From NCBI GenBank assembly GCA_002314855.1, contig DCHQ01000016.1, positions 1 to 64,000 of the forward strand: DNA of 64,000 nucleotides, given 5' to 3'. Source of the DNA: Lachnospiraceae bacterium UBA1748. GTDB lineage: Bacteria > Bacillota > Clostridia > Lachnospirales > Lachnospiraceae. Positions within the stretch are counted from its first letter, which is position 1; every line of letters begins with the position of its first letter. Below the pieces are notes generated by a model. That model had not been told where the DNA came from. It was given only the letters and a program-made list of their open reading frames with translations, and searched no databases. Positions 1-9,956 of this stretch are shown here, piece after piece. A program made the translations under genes and the position numbers.

Positions 1-737
<737 letters not shown>

Positions 738-746
738 TTAAAACAA

Positions 747-1019
747 TTATTTAACAACTGCTAAAATATCCTGCTGCTTAACTACGATGTACTCATCCTT
801 ATCAAGCTTAACTTCTGTTCCAGCGTACTTAGCATAGATAACCATGTCGCCCTTCTTAACTTCCATCTTAACTTCTTCTGTTCCAGGTCCTACTGCAACT
901 ACCTCAGCCTGCTGTGGCTTCTCCTGGCTCTGTCCTGGTAATACGATACCACTCTTTGTAGTCTCCTCAGCCTTAAGCTGCTTTAATACAACTCTGTCAC
1001 CTAATGGTACTAACTTCAT
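747..1019 (-). CDS. groES: Co-chaperonin GroES (Hsp10)
   Basis: This 90-residue lid protein caps the GroEL cage. The sequence has the standard opening MKLVPLGDRVVLKQ, the mobile-loop region KSGIVLPG and the AVGPG turn, and its length is normal for the family. It is the first gene of the groES-groEL operon. A GGAGG ribosome site lies just upstream, then comes a long leader holding the CIRCE operator and a sigma-A-type promoter. Confidence 0.97.
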   Translation of the reverse strand: MKLVPLGDRVVLKQLKAEETTKSGIVLPGQSQEKPQQAEVVAVGPGTEEVKMEVKKGDMVIYAKYAGTEVKLDKDEYIVVKQQDILAVVK

Positions 1020-1072
1020 GTTGTTTCCTCCTTAAGAAAATATATATATTTCATTCATTAATTTCTTATTTG

Positions 1073-1099
1073 TTAGCACTCTTTGAACTCGAGTGCTAA
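1073..1099. promoter_or_regulatory. CIRCE operator (HrcA binding site)
   Basis: TTAGCACTC, nine bases, then GAGTGCTAA: a perfect match to the CIRCE inverted repeat. It lies between the promoter and groES, so the HrcA repressor should block groESL transcription until heat or unfolded protein titrates GroEL away from HrcA. hrcA itself is not in the window. Confidence 0.97.
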
Positions 1100-1110
1100 C
1101 CACAAAGGTT

Positions 1111-1139
1111 ATATTATAATTCTGCCCCTCTATTAGCAA
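1111..1139 (-). promoter_or_regulatory. Predicted sigma-A promoter of groES-groEL
   Basis: On the reverse strand TTGCTA is followed after 17 bases by TAATAT (overlapping a better-looking TATAAT at 15-base spacing). It ends about 12 bases before the CIRCE element, placing the operator at the transcription start. Confidence 0.7.
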
Positions 1140-1391
1140 CTGTATATATGTTACGTTTCCTCGGTATTATATCACATTTACTCTCTTTTTCTAACTTTTT
1201 CTCTTGTTTTCTTATGCTTGTCCTCGTCTGTATCAATTTATAATGATTTTTTTTGTATATCTTCCATATATATTCTATATGATATTATACTTTCATTTAA
1301 CCCACAAAAGTGATACACTGTACCATATATGTGTATTAGTACGCTTTTGGTACATATATGTAGTATTCAAAAGTATTAGGCGGAGAAAATT
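1140..1391. other. Intergenic region between divergent groES and the GGDEF gene
   Basis: AT-rich, with no supported gene. It holds the upstream edge of the groES promoter and a possible forward -10 (TATAAT at 1239-1244) with no convincing -35. The forward gene would then have a leader of roughly 140 bases. I looked for a c-di-GMP riboswitch core there and saw none. Confidence 0.5.
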
Positions 1392-2501
1392 GTGAGTACA
1401 CTAACTGATTATATAAACGGATTAAGCTCCGGAAATGAATTTTATACAACGCAGAAGAATCTTCGTATTATAGTAAGATGTCTTTCTATTTATCATATAG
1501 TACTGGCGCTTGCATTTATTTTTAATGATATAATGGCTCTTGCTGTATATAATGCCATTGTTGCAATTCTCTATTTTACATTTATTGCCAAATTAACTGA
1601 CAGGAATCGATGCAGCATAGCACTTACTCTTTCAATATGTGAAGTTGTACTATGTACACTTATATCCACTCTCTTTACTGGTATGGATACAGGTTTTGCC
1701 ATTTATAACGTGGGATGTATTACTGGCTTTTTCTATGTTAATTTCATTATCCAGCAAAAGCATAGTCTTGTTTCCTTCTTCACATCCCTGATTCTTTCTT
1801 TATGCTATATGTTCAACTATCTTATCTCATTATATGTTGAACCTATCGCTCCTATTAAGTCTATTGTATGGGTCAGAACATTTTATATATGTAATCACAT
1901 GATTACATTTGCAATGATTGTTGTATTTACCTTCCTTATAGTATGGGAGATTCGTAGCTACGCAAATAAACTCAAAGAGCACAATAATCTTCTTAACGAA
2001 GCCGCTCTCAAGGATCCACTCACTCACCTTTATAATAGAAGAAGTATGAATGAGATTCTTAATACCAGCATGTCTGTATTAAAGAGTAAGGGAAAGCGCT
2101 TTAGCATTATCCTTGGTGATATTGATAATTTCAAGCAAATCAATGACACCTATGGTCACGATGCCGGAGACGAAATACTAATCGCGGTAGCTAATACTAT
2201 TTCTGAGTGCGTTGGAACCCAGGGTTCTGTATGTAGATGGGGCGGCGAGGAAATACTCATTTTGATTAATGCCTCTATTGAAACTGCTTCAGTTATTGCA
2301 GAGCGAACAAGAGCCGCCATTGAAGAAACTGTTGTCACTACTGATGGTCAGAAGCTTAGTGTTACTATGACAATGGGTATAACAGAGTCAATACCTGGCT
2401 ATAAAATTGAGAATCTGATTCAGCAGGCCGATGATAAAATGTATTACGGTAAGAAAAACGGCAAGAATCAGGTTGTAATATCGCTTCCAAACGATATATA
2501 A
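1392..2501 (+). CDS. Membrane-bound GGDEF-domain diguanylate cyclase (GGEE variant)
   Basis: The 369-residue protein has about six hydrophobic segments over residues 25-200, a short coiled linker and a C-terminal GGDEF domain starting at DPLTHLYNRR (about residue 208). The metal-binding GDIDNFKQIND segment is intact, and the signature reads RWGGEEIL, the GGEE form that can be active. It probably makes cyclic di-GMP at the membrane in response to a signal sensed by the N-terminal region. The RxxD product-inhibition site expected just before the signature is absent. Start: GTG at 1392 with an AGGCGGAG ribosome site close upstream. No EAL or PilZ partner lies nearby. Confidence 0.88.
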   Translation: MSTLTDYINGLSSGNEFYTTQKNLRIIVRCLSIYHIVLALAFIFNDIMALAVYNAIVAILYFTFIAKLTDRNRCSIALTLSICEVVLCTLISTLFTGMDTGFAIYNVGCITGFFYVNFIIQQKHSLVSFFTSLILSLCYMFNYLISLYVEPIAPIKSIVWVRTFYICNHMITFAMIVVFTFLIVWEIRSYANKLKEHNNLLNEAALKDPLTHLYNRRSMNEILNTSMSVLKSKGKRFSIILGDIDNFKQINDTYGHDAGDEILIAVANTISECVGTQGSVCRWGGEEILILINASIETASVIAERTRAAIEETVVTTDGQKLSVTMTMGITESIPGYKIENLIQQADDKMYYGKKNGKNQVVISLPNDI

Positions 2502-2562
2502 TATGTAATCTATGAATTAGTAATTAATAAAAGTAATAATAAATTGAACGGAGGAACTACTA

Positions 2563-4209
2563 ATGATAAGCGCAAACAATGTGACTTACCGCGTAGGCAA
2601 GAAGGCATTATTCGAGGATGTTAACATCAAATTCACGGAAGGTAACTGTTATGGTCTTATTGGTGCCAATGGTGCTGGTAAGTCCACTTTTTTGAAAATA
2701 TTATCAGGTGCACTTGATACTACTAATGGTGATATTGCTATCACTCCAGGTCAGCGTCTTTCAGTGCTCGAGCAGGATCACTTCAAGTATGATGAATATC
2801 CTGTAATTGAAACAGTAATCATGGGTAATCAGCGCCTCTACGATATCATGAAAGAGAAGGAAGCTATTTATATGAAGGAAGACTTCTCTGATGAGGATGG
2901 TATCAGAGCTGGTGAGCTTGAGGCTGAGTTTGCTGAGATGGATGGTTATGAAGCTGAAAGTAATGCTGCTACTCTTCTTAACGGACTTGGTATTGATACT
3001 TCAGTTCACTATTCAATAATGAAGGACCTTACTGGTAACGAGAAGGTTAAGATTCTTCTTGCTAAGGCTCTTTTTGGTAATCCAGATATCCTTCTTCTCG
3101 ACGAGCCTACTAACCACCTTGATCTCGACGCTATTGAGTGGCTTGAAGAGTTCCTTATTAATTTTGACAATACAGTTATCGTTGTCAGCCATGACCGTTA
3201 CTTCCTTAATAAGGTATGTACTCATACAGCTGATATCGATTATGGAAAGATTCAGCTCTACGCTGGTAACTACGACTTCTGGTATGAGTCAAGCCAGCTC
3301 CTCATCAAGCAGATGAAGGAAGCTAATAAGAAGAAGGAAGAAAAGATCAAAGAGTTACAGGAATTCATCTCAAGATTCTCTGCTAACGCTTCTAAGTCAA
3401 AGCAGGCAACATCAAGAAAGCGTGCTCTTGAGAAGATCGAGCTTGATACAATTAAGCCTTCATCAAGAAAGTATCCTTACATTGACTTTAGACCTGACCG
3501 TGAAATCGGTAATGAAGTTCTCTTCGTAGAAGGTCTTACTAAGACTGTTGATGGTGTTAAGATTCTTAACAACGTAACATTTACTCTTGGTAAAGAAGAT
3601 AAGGTTGCATTCGTTGGTGGTAATGAGCAGGCTAAGACAATGCTCTTCAAGATACTTATGGGTGAAGAAGAAGCTGATGAAGGATCATTCAAGTGGGGTG
3701 TTACAACATCTCAGGCTTACTTCCCTAAGGATAATACAAAAGAATTCAACAATGACTATACAATCACAGACTGGCTTATGGGATACTCTCCTGTTAAGGA
3801 TGTAACTTATGTACGTGGATTCCTTGGACGTATGCTCTTCCCTGGTGAAGATGGTGTTAAGAAGGTTAAGATTCTCTCCGGTGGTGAGAAGGTTAGATGT
3901 CTTCTTTCTAAGATGATGATAAGCGGTGCTAACTGTCTTATCTTCGATGAGCCAACTAACCACCTTGACATGGAGTCAATCACAGCACTTAACAACGGTG
4001 TTATTAAGTTCCCTGGTGTTGTACTCTTCTCTTGTCACGATCATCAGTTCGTTCAGACTAGTGCTAACCGTATCATCGAGTTCCTTCCAGATGGTTCTAT
4101 CGTTGATAAGATCACTACATACGATGAATATCTTGCAAGTGATGAGATGGCTAGAAAGCGTACTGTCGTATACGAAGCTGAATCAGAAGACGAAACTAGC
4201 GAGGAATAA
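2563..4209 (+). CDS. ABC-F family ATPase (YkpA/YbiT-like)
   Basis: This soluble protein has two ABC ATPase domains and no membrane segments, as in the ABC-F translation-factor family. Domain 1 has Walker A GANGAGKS (residues 34-41), a signature LTGNEKVK in place of LSGGQ (about 157) and LLDEPTNHLD (about 180). After a charged coiled linker, domain 2 has a decayed Walker A, GGNEQAKT (about 352), a normal LSGGEK signature (about 439) and a second DEPTNHLD. The pattern fits the YkpA/YbiT branch, which acts on the ribosome; an antibiotic-resistance role is not indicated. A clear ribosome site (GGAGGAACTACTA) precedes the ATG. The PHP-HAD gene follows after 8 bases, so the two are likely co-transcribed. 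Confidence 0.9.
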   Translation: MISANNVTYRVGKKALFEDVNIKFTEGNCYGLIGANGAGKSTFLKILSGALDTTNGDIAITPGQRLSVLEQDHFKYDEYPVIETVIMGNQRLYDIMKEKEAIYMKEDFSDEDGIRAGELEAEFAEMDGYEAESNAATLLNGLGIDTSVHYSIMKDLTGNEKVKILLAKALFGNPDILLLDEPTNHLDLDAIEWLEEFLINFDNTVIVVSHDRYFLNKVCTHTADIDYGKIQLYAGNYDFWYESSQLLIKQMKEANKKKEEKIKELQEFISRFSANASKSKQATSRKRALEKIELDTIKPSSRKYPYIDFRPDREIGNEVLFVEGLTKTVDGVKILNNVTFTLGKEDKVAFVGGNEQAKTMLFKILMGEEEADEGSFKWGVTTSQAYFPKDNTKEFNNDYTITDWLMGYSPVKDVTYVRGFLGRMLFPGEDGVKKVKILSGGEKVRCLLSKMMISGANCLIFDEPTNHLDMESITALNNGVIKFPGVVLFSCHDHQFVQTSANRIIEFLPDGSIVDKITTYDEYLASDEMARKRTVVYEAESEDETSEE

Positions 4210-4217
4210 TACAATTA

Positions 4218-5861
4218 ATGAAAGCTGTTGATTTACATGTGCATTCTAATAAGTCTGATGGATCTAAAACTCCATCAGAACTTGTTGACGAAGCACTTAG
4301 CAAGGGATTAGCTGCATTTGCCTTAACTGATCACGATACTACTGAAGGCTTAGCTGAAGCCATGGAGTACGCTAAAGGTAAGGACATCGAGGTTATCCCT
4401 GGAATAGAATTATCATCAGAATACAAAGGCCGCGACATTCACATCGTCGGCCTTTTTATTGACCCTAATAATGAAAGATTCCAGGAGCACTTAACTAATT
4501 TTAAGGATTCAAGGATTAATAGAAACAACAAAATGTGTCAGCTTCTTCGTGGCGAGGCTGGTATGGATATCTCCTACGAAAAACTGATGGAGGAATATCC
4601 TGGATCCGTTATTACAAGAGCTCACTACGCAAGATACATGCTTTCACGCGGATATATAAAATCACTGCCTGAAGCTTTCGAGCGTTATATTGGTGATCAC
4701 TGTAAATATTTTGTGCCAAGAGAAAAAATCACTCCGGAAGATGCTGTAAAGCTTATTCTCGAAAGTGGCGGTATCCCTGTTCTTGCGCACCCTGTTCTAT
4801 ACAAGCTTGGCAAGGAGCAGCTAGACATCCTGGTAGCAAGACTTAAGGACGCAGGACTTCAGGCCATTGAAGCTATATACAGTACATATGCTCCAAGCGA
4901 TGAAAGGGATATCAAGGCACTCGCTAAAAAATATCACCTTGCACTAAGCGGCGGAAGTGACTATCACGGCGCTGCCAAGCCTGGTCTTGAGCTTGGTACT
5001 GGCTACGGCAAATTATTTGTATATGAAGAGATACTTGATAAATTAAAGGCTCTTAGAAGCAGAAAGATATTTTTCACTGACCTTGATGAAACACTTCTTA
5101 CTACTGATAAGAAGATATCTTCCGAGCTCCATGATGCCATTAAGAAATGGATGGATGCCGGTAATCCTTTCGTACTCTGCTCCGGAAGACCAACTCTTAG
5201 CGTTAGAAAGGTGGCAGATGACTACGATTTAAATCACAGTAACCTGTACTGCGTGGGCTATAACGGTGCTGAGATATACCATCCAGCCAGTGATGAAATC
5301 ATTATTCAAAAACCTGTTTCTCCAGAGCTTATAAAAAAGGTATGGGGCATAACAAGCTCTATGGGAATACACTCTCACTGCTACGAAGGTGGCAATATAC
5401 TGGCTCATCACGAAAACGAAGAACTTGCATTTTATACAAGAACAGTTAAGCTTCCAATAATAACTAATAGTAGTTACCCTGAGTGTGTTACGAAGCCATC
5501 CTGCAAGGTACTTTGTATCTCTCTAGACGGCGAAGAAAAGCTTATTCCACTCGCTGAAAAAATCCGCGAGGAGCTAGGCGATGAGCTTACCTGTATTCAG
5601 TCCAACCCAAGGCTTCTTGAGGTATTTAATAATGATGCTGGAAAAGGAAGTGCTGTAAGAGAGTTATGCTCTTATTTAAATATTCCTGTTGCCAACAGCC
5701 TAGCCGCTGGCGACCAGGAAAATGACATATCAATGATAGAAGCCGCTGGCACTGGAATAGCCATGAAAAATGCAAGAGACAGTGTTAGAGAGATTGCTAA
5801 TGTTATTACAGTAGATGACAACAATCATGATGGTCTTCTACCATATATTAAATTGACATAG
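4218..5861 (+). CDS. PHP-domain phosphoesterase fused to a Cof-type HAD phosphatase
   Basis: Two enzyme domains lie in one 547-residue chain. Residues 1 to about 275 are a PHP metal-dependent phosphoesterase: VDLHVHSNKSDGS, FALTDHDTTEG, GIELSSEY and a late GGSDYHG, the pattern of TrpH/RNase AM-like proteins. Residues about 282-547 are a HAD-IIB (Cof) hydrolase with the nucleophile motif FTDLDETLLT and the closing AAGDQENDISMIEAAG. Both active sites look complete. By family the first may act on nucleotide or RNA 5' ends and the second on sugar- or nucleotide-phosphates; the substrates are unknown. The ATG lies 8 bases after the ABC-F stop, using the GAGG at that gene's end. Confidence 0.85.
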   Translation: MKAVDLHVHSNKSDGSKTPSELVDEALSKGLAAFALTDHDTTEGLAEAMEYAKGKDIEVIPGIELSSEYKGRDIHIVGLFIDPNNERFQEHLTNFKDSRINRNNKMCQLLRGEAGMDISYEKLMEEYPGSVITRAHYARYMLSRGYIKSLPEAFERYIGDHCKYFVPREKITPEDAVKLILESGGIPVLAHPVLYKLGKEQLDILVARLKDAGLQAIEAIYSTYAPSDERDIKALAKKYHLALSGGSDYHGAAKPGLELGTGYGKLFVYEEILDKLKALRSRKIFFTDLDETLLTTDKKISSELHDAIKKWMDAGNPFVLCSGRPTLSVRKVADDYDLNHSNLYCVGYNGAEIYHPASDEIIIQKPVSPELIKKVWGITSSMGIHSHCYEGGNILAHHENEELAFYTRTVKLPIITNSSYPECVTKPSCKVLCISLDGEEKLIPLAEKIREELGDELTCIQSNPRLLEVFNNDAGKGSAVRELCSYLNIPVANSLAAGDQENDISMIEAAGTGIAMKNARDSVREIANVITVDDNNHDGLLPYIKLT

Positions 5862-5895
5862 AATCACTATTATTATATAATCTATGATAGTGATT
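5862..5895. repeat. Inverted repeat after the PHP-HAD gene
   Basis: AATCACTAT and ATAGTGATT form a 9-bp inverted repeat directly after the stop codon. No U-run follows, so it is a weak terminator candidate at best; it may protect the 3' end or act as a partial terminator. Confidence 0.4.
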
Positions 5896-5941
5896 TAATG
5901 TATAATCACTTATTTTATGTTTTACGAAAGGGAGAAAAATT

Positions 5942-6787
5942 ATGAAGAAATGTCCAAAGTGTGGCGTTGAGCTTCCTGATGATGCAGCATTCTGCAACAA
6001 CTGTGGTGAGAACCTTGCTGAGAAGCCAGCTGATGCTCCTGCTGAAGAGAAGAAGGAAGAGCCTGTAGTAGCTCCTGTATCTGAGAACAACCAGGTACTT
6101 GAGAACGCTAAAGAAGCAAACAAGAATACAAAGATTGGTCTTATTGCTGTAGTAGGTGTAGTTGCAATTCTTGCACTCATCGTTGTCTGTGTATTAATCA
6201 GTTCAATGACTGGCCCTAAGGCTGCAATCAAGAAATACATGAAGGCTTTCCAGGATGGAGATGCTAAGACACTCTATACTGATATGCCAGAGAAGTGTCT
6301 TGATGAGTACTATGATGATATGTATGAAGTATCATTCAAGGAATATGTTAAGGCTATCACTCCTGTATACAAGGAGATGTGGTCATCACTTAAGGATGAA
6401 GGTAAGGTTAAGTTCACATACGAAATCAAGGCATGTGAGAACGTTAACAAGCTTAAAGACCTTAAGAAGGATGGTAAGAAGGCTGGTATCAAGGATCTTA
6501 AGGATCTTCAGGAGCTCCTCGATGATGAGTTCGATGAGTATGATCTTGATTCTAAGAAGATTAAGAAAGCTTACCTTGCTGAAGTTAAGTGGGAGCTTAC
6601 TGTTGATGGCGATAAGGCTATCAAGGAGACAGAGACAGTTATCGTTTACCAGTATGGTGGTAAGTACTACGTAGCTGGTGGTCCTAACTACGCTTCAATC
6701 AGATATGGTCTTGATAGAAATGATTACGATGATGTAATCGAGGATATCGATGACGCACTTGAAGATTTCTATGATGAAATCGACTAA
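5942..6787 (+). CDS. Zinc-ribbon single-pass membrane protein of unknown function
   Basis: The 281-residue protein has an N-terminal zinc ribbon (CPKCG and CNNCG, residues 4-22), a Pro/Glu-rich spacer, one membrane helix at about 65-88 and a charged extracellular region rich in Lys, Asp and Glu. The zinc ribbon should face the cytoplasm. The outer part resembles the tetrahelical or NTF2-like outer domains often seen on such Firmicutes proteins, but I do not recognise a defined family. It has its own ribosome site (AAAGGGAGAAAAAT) and a strong terminator right after it, so it is probably a single-gene unit. Confidence 0.75.
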   Translation: MKKCPKCGVELPDDAAFCNNCGENLAEKPADAPAEEKKEEPVVAPVSENNQVLENAKEANKNTKIGLIAVVGVVAILALIVVCVLISSMTGPKAAIKKYMKAFQDGDAKTLYTDMPEKCLDEYYDDMYEVSFKEYVKAITPVYKEMWSSLKDEGKVKFTYEIKACENVNKLKDLKKDGKKAGIKDLKDLQELLDDEFDEYDLDSKKIKKAYLAEVKWELTVDGDKAIKETETVIVYQYGGKYYVAGGPNYASIRYGLDRNDYDDVIEDIDDALEDFYDEID

Positions 6788-6812
6788 TTGATTAGTTCAT
6801 ATCAATAAATTT

Positions 6813-6846
6813 AAAAGAGTCCTGATAATAATCAGGACTCTTTTTT
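6813..6846 (+). terminator. Intrinsic terminator after the zinc-ribbon membrane protein
   Basis: A perfect 14-bp stem, AAAAGAGTCCTGAT with ATCAGGACTCTTTT around an AATA loop, is followed by more Ts. Confidence 0.93.
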
Positions 6847-6893
6847 AATGCTCATATACTAGATTGAAATCACGAATCGTAGATGATAATAAA

Positions 6894-7151
6894 CTAACAC
6901 TCAACGATTAAGTATCTTCCATCGCCTATGTCGAATACTTCATCAGCTTCTGTAACATTTCCTTTGCTAAGGCCTTCCATATCGATGCCTTCATCCTCGA
7001 AATAATCCCATACCTCAGCTGCGCTCTCACATACTACTGCAAAGCACTCACCAAGAAACGCCTCAGCCTCTTCCATATTCTCAGCTACTGGTTCTGGAAA
7101 TAACTGAAGCTGATTATCAAGAAAACATTTTACTACTGCTTCATCATACAT
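6894..7151 (-). CDS. Small conserved-looking acidic protein of unknown function
   Basis: The 85-residue acidic protein has no signal peptide or membrane segment. It starts MYDEAVVKCFLDNQ and ends GDGRYLIVEC. A GGAGG ribosome site lies nine bases before the ATG, which supports it as a real gene. It follows maf by 19 bases, so it is the last gene of the DUF815-ppx-ppk-maf set. I do not recognise a family with confidence and assign no function. Confidence 0.7.
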   Translation of the reverse strand: MYDEAVVKCFLDNQLQLFPEPVAENMEEAEAFLGECFAVVCESAAEVWDYFEDEGIDMEGLSKGNVTEADEVFDIGDGRYLIVEC

Positions 7152-7170
7152 ATTATTATACCTCCATGTA

Positions 7171-7788
7171 TTAATAATCTAACTCTTTAAGAGCATCATA
7201 CACCTTTTCATATGGTAATCCAACTACATTTCTGTAATCACCTTCAAAACCCTCGATATACTTGCCAAATTCGCCTTGTATAGCATAGGCTCCCGCCTTA
7301 TCCATACATTCTCCCAGGCTAACATAATCGGCTATCTCTTGCTCTGTTAATGACTTCACATGAACTAGTGTTTCATCGAAGAAGGTCTTTACCTCGTAGC
7401 CTTCACTACCTGCCACGTACTTAACAATAGTCACGCCTGTATATACGCTGTGACTTCGGCCCGCAATACTTCGAATCATACGTGCAGCCTCTTCCTCATT
7501 AGATGGCTTACCAAGATTCTTATTATCAAGAGAAACCACTGTGTCGGCTGCCAGTATAAATACTGCCTCACCGTCAGTCACTTCCAGCCCATACTCTGCC
7601 TCGTGGCCACACACCTTACCATATACCTCCATGCCCTTATCTCTCGATAAATCTGACACGTATTCACTGGAGGTTTCTGCGTCCGAGTACTCCTCGCCTT
7701 CGGCTTTAATAATTACAAATTCATGGCCTTCCTTAGACATTATCTCACGTCTTCTTGGAGAGCCTGATGCTAATACTAACTTACTCAC
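7171..7788 (-). CDS. maf: Maf-family nucleoside triphosphate pyrophosphatase
   Basis: Maf proteins hydrolyse non-canonical or free nucleoside triphosphates to monophosphates (house-cleaning) and have been linked to septum control. The 205 residues carry the phosphate-binding LASGSPRRREIM loop, the catalytic AADTVV segment, GRSHSVYTGV and the C-terminal GEFGKYIEGFEGDYRNVVGLP region (given here in part as GDYRNVVGLP). Start is GTG with AAAGGTG about ten bases upstream. It follows ppk by about 47 bases with no terminator between, suggesting one transcript. Confidence 0.93.
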   Translation of the reverse strand: MSKLVLASGSPRRREIMSKEGHEFVIIKAEGEEYSDAETSSEYVSDLSRDKGMEVYGKVCGHEAEYGLEVTDGEAVFILAADTVVSLDNKNLGKPSNEEEAARMIRSIAGRSHSVYTGVTIVKYVAGSEGYEVKTFFDETLVHVKSLTEQEIADYVSLGECMDKAGAYAIQGEFGKYIEGFEGDYRNVVGLPYEKVYDALKELDY

Positions 7789-7835
7789 CTAGCCAATCAC
7801 CTTTCTAGCTTTTTATTAAACATATTATAGCACCA

Positions 7836-9956
7836 TTAATCGATACTTGTTTTAGGAATAAATACCCTGCTGCCTTCGCCTTTTTTCTTGCCTAGCTTCT
7901 CAGCTTCTTCCTGACCAAATATCTCCTGACAGCATACCTTGGCATCATCCTTGCCTGGCACAGCCTTAATATACTCACCGTCAGGCTGCAGTAAATGAGC
8001 CTTGGTATTATCCTTAAACTGAACATCAAGAATATGCATAACTTTTTCCTTAAGATCCTTATCCTCAACTGGGAACATAATCTCAACTCGTCTCTCAAGG
8101 TTACGTGGCATCCAGTCAGCACTGGCAAGGAACACCTCTGGCGAATGATCATTTTCAAAATAGAATATACGGCTGTGCTCAAGGAAATCACCTACAATAG
8201 AACGCACGTGAATGTTCTCACTTACCCCTTCTATTCCAACCTTAAGACAGCATATACCTCTTATAAGAAGATTGATTTCAACGCCTGCACTACTGGCCTC
8301 ATAAAGAGCAGCTATTACATCTGGATCACAAAGAGAATTCATCTTGGCCACAATCTTGGCAGGTCTGTTGTTTCTTGCCCACTCTGTCTCTCTTCTAATT
8401 AACTTGAGAAGTTTTTTCTTAAGCCATAATGGTGCAACACTCAGCTTATTCCAACCAAGTGGCTCTGAATATCCTGATAACATGTTAAATACAGCTGTTG
8501 CATCCTCTCCAACGCTTTCAGAGGCTGTAAAGAGTCCAAGGTCTGTATAAAGTTTGGCTGTAGCATCATTATAGTTACCTGTACCAAGATGTACATATCT
8601 TCTGATACCATCCTGCTCTTTACGAACAACTAAAGTTATCTTGGAATGAGTCTTAAGACCTACAAGTCCATAGATAACATGACAGCCTGCTTTCTCAAGC
8701 ATCTTGGCCCATACAATATTATTCTCCTCATCGAATCTGGCTTTTAGCTCAACAAGTACTGATACCTGCTTACCATTCTCAGCAGCCTTCATAAGTGCCT
8801 TTACAATAGGCGAATTACCGCTGACTCTGTAAAGTGTCTGCTTGATAGCGAGAACATTCTTATCATTAGCCGCCTGCTCAATAAACCTGACAACTGGTGT
8901 AAAGCTCTGATATGGATGATGAAGAAGTATATCCTTCTTACGAATACTCTCAAAAATATCACAGCCTTCTGGAAGCTCTGGTACGCTTTGTGGTGCCAGA
9001 TTCTTTTTCTTAAGACTGTCAAAACCATCTAGTCCGTATACCTTCATAAGGAAGGTAAGGTCTATAGGTCCTGAAATTTTGTAAATATCATCACTATGGA
9101 GACCAAGCTCTTCTTTTAATCTTGACTGAAGCTTCTTATCAATATCGCTCTGTACTTCTAATCGAATGGCCTCGCCCCACTGACGCTTCTTGATTTGCTT
9201 CTCGATTTCCTTAAGCAAATCCTCAGCCTCTTCCTCTTCGATAGTAAGGTCAGCATTACGCATGATTCTATAAGGTGCCGAGCACAGTATATCGTAGCCT
9301 AAAAACAGCTTGGAAATATTACGCTCTATTACTTCTTCGAGCAAAATAAGCTTAATCTCACCTTTGGCCTCATCCTCAACTCTGATAAATCTAGGAAGAA
9401 CACTTGGAACCTGTACAGTTGCAAACTCTTCCTTTTTATCTTTCTTAGATAACAGCGCACCTATATTAAGAGATTTATTCATAATAAGAGGAAATGGTCT
9501 TGAAGAATCTACTGCCATAGGAGTAAGAACCGGATAAACCTCTCTCATGAAATAATCATCGATGTATTTTGCCTCTGACTCATTTAAATCTTCATGATGC
9601 TCTATAAGCTTAAGTTTGCTTTTTTCAAAGCCAGGACGAACCATATTCTCATAGGTATCATACTGAAGCTCAACAAACTCATGAACCTCTTTATAAAGCT
9701 TTTTAAGCTGCTCACCTGGAGTTAATCCTGCAATATCCTCTTTCTCATAGCCAGCGTGCACCATATCCTTAAGGGATGCAATACGTACCATGAAGAACTC
9801 ATCAAGGTTCGACGAAGTAATACTAAGAAACTTGATACGCTCAAAGAAAGGAATATTTTCGTCCCTTGCTTCTGACAAAACTCTGGCATTGAATCTAAGC
9901 CAGCTAAGCTCTCTGTTGTAATAATATTTACTATTCTTATAATTCTTCTTTTCCAT
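7836..9956 (-). CDS. ppk: Polyphosphate kinase 1
   Basis: The enzyme makes inorganic polyphosphate from ATP, and the reverse, through a phospho-histidine intermediate. Its 706 residues match the four-domain PPK1 length. Visible markers are ELSWLRFNARVLSEA at the N-terminus, the catalytic region KTHSKITLVVRKE and YVHLGTGNYND, and the late ADWMPRNLERRVEI. It directly abuts ppx: the ppx stop TAA is immediately followed by the ppk ATG, with AAGGG inside the end of ppx as ribosome site. This indicates translational coupling of polyphosphate making and breaking. Confidence 0.97.
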   Translation of the reverse strand: MEKKNYKNSKYYYNRELSWLRFNARVLSEARDENIPFFERIKFLSITSSNLDEFFMVRIASLKDMVHAGYEKEDIAGLTPGEQLKKLYKEVHEFVELQYDTYENMVRPGFEKSKLKLIEHHEDLNESEAKYIDDYFMREVYPVLTPMAVDSSRPFPLIMNKSLNIGALLSKKDKKEEFATVQVPSVLPRFIRVEDEAKGEIKLILLEEVIERNISKLFLGYDILCSAPYRIMRNADLTIEEEEAEDLLKEIEKQIKKRQWGEAIRLEVQSDIDKKLQSRLKEELGLHSDDIYKISGPIDLTFLMKVYGLDGFDSLKKKNLAPQSVPELPEGCDIFESIRKKDILLHHPYQSFTPVVRFIEQAANDKNVLAIKQTLYRVSGNSPIVKALMKAAENGKQVSVLVELKARFDEENNIVWAKMLEKAGCHVIYGLVGLKTHSKITLVVRKEQDGIRRYVHLGTGNYNDATAKLYTDLGLFTASESVGEDATAVFNMLSGYSEPLGWNKLSVAPLWLKKKLLKLIRRETEWARNNRPAKIVAKMNSLCDPDVIAALYEASSAGVEINLLIRGICCLKVGIEGVSENIHVRSIVGDFLEHSRIFYFENDHSPEVFLASADWMPRNLERRVEIMFPVEDKDLKEKVMHILDVQFKDNTKAHLLQPDGEYIKAVPGKDDAKVCCQEIFGQEEAEKLGKKKGEGSRVFIPKTSID

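Noticed and set aside
1140..1391. Forward 63-codon open frame upstream of the GGDEF gene
   Set aside because: It is Phe/Tyr/Ile-rich AT sequence without a ribosome site, lying in the promoter region.
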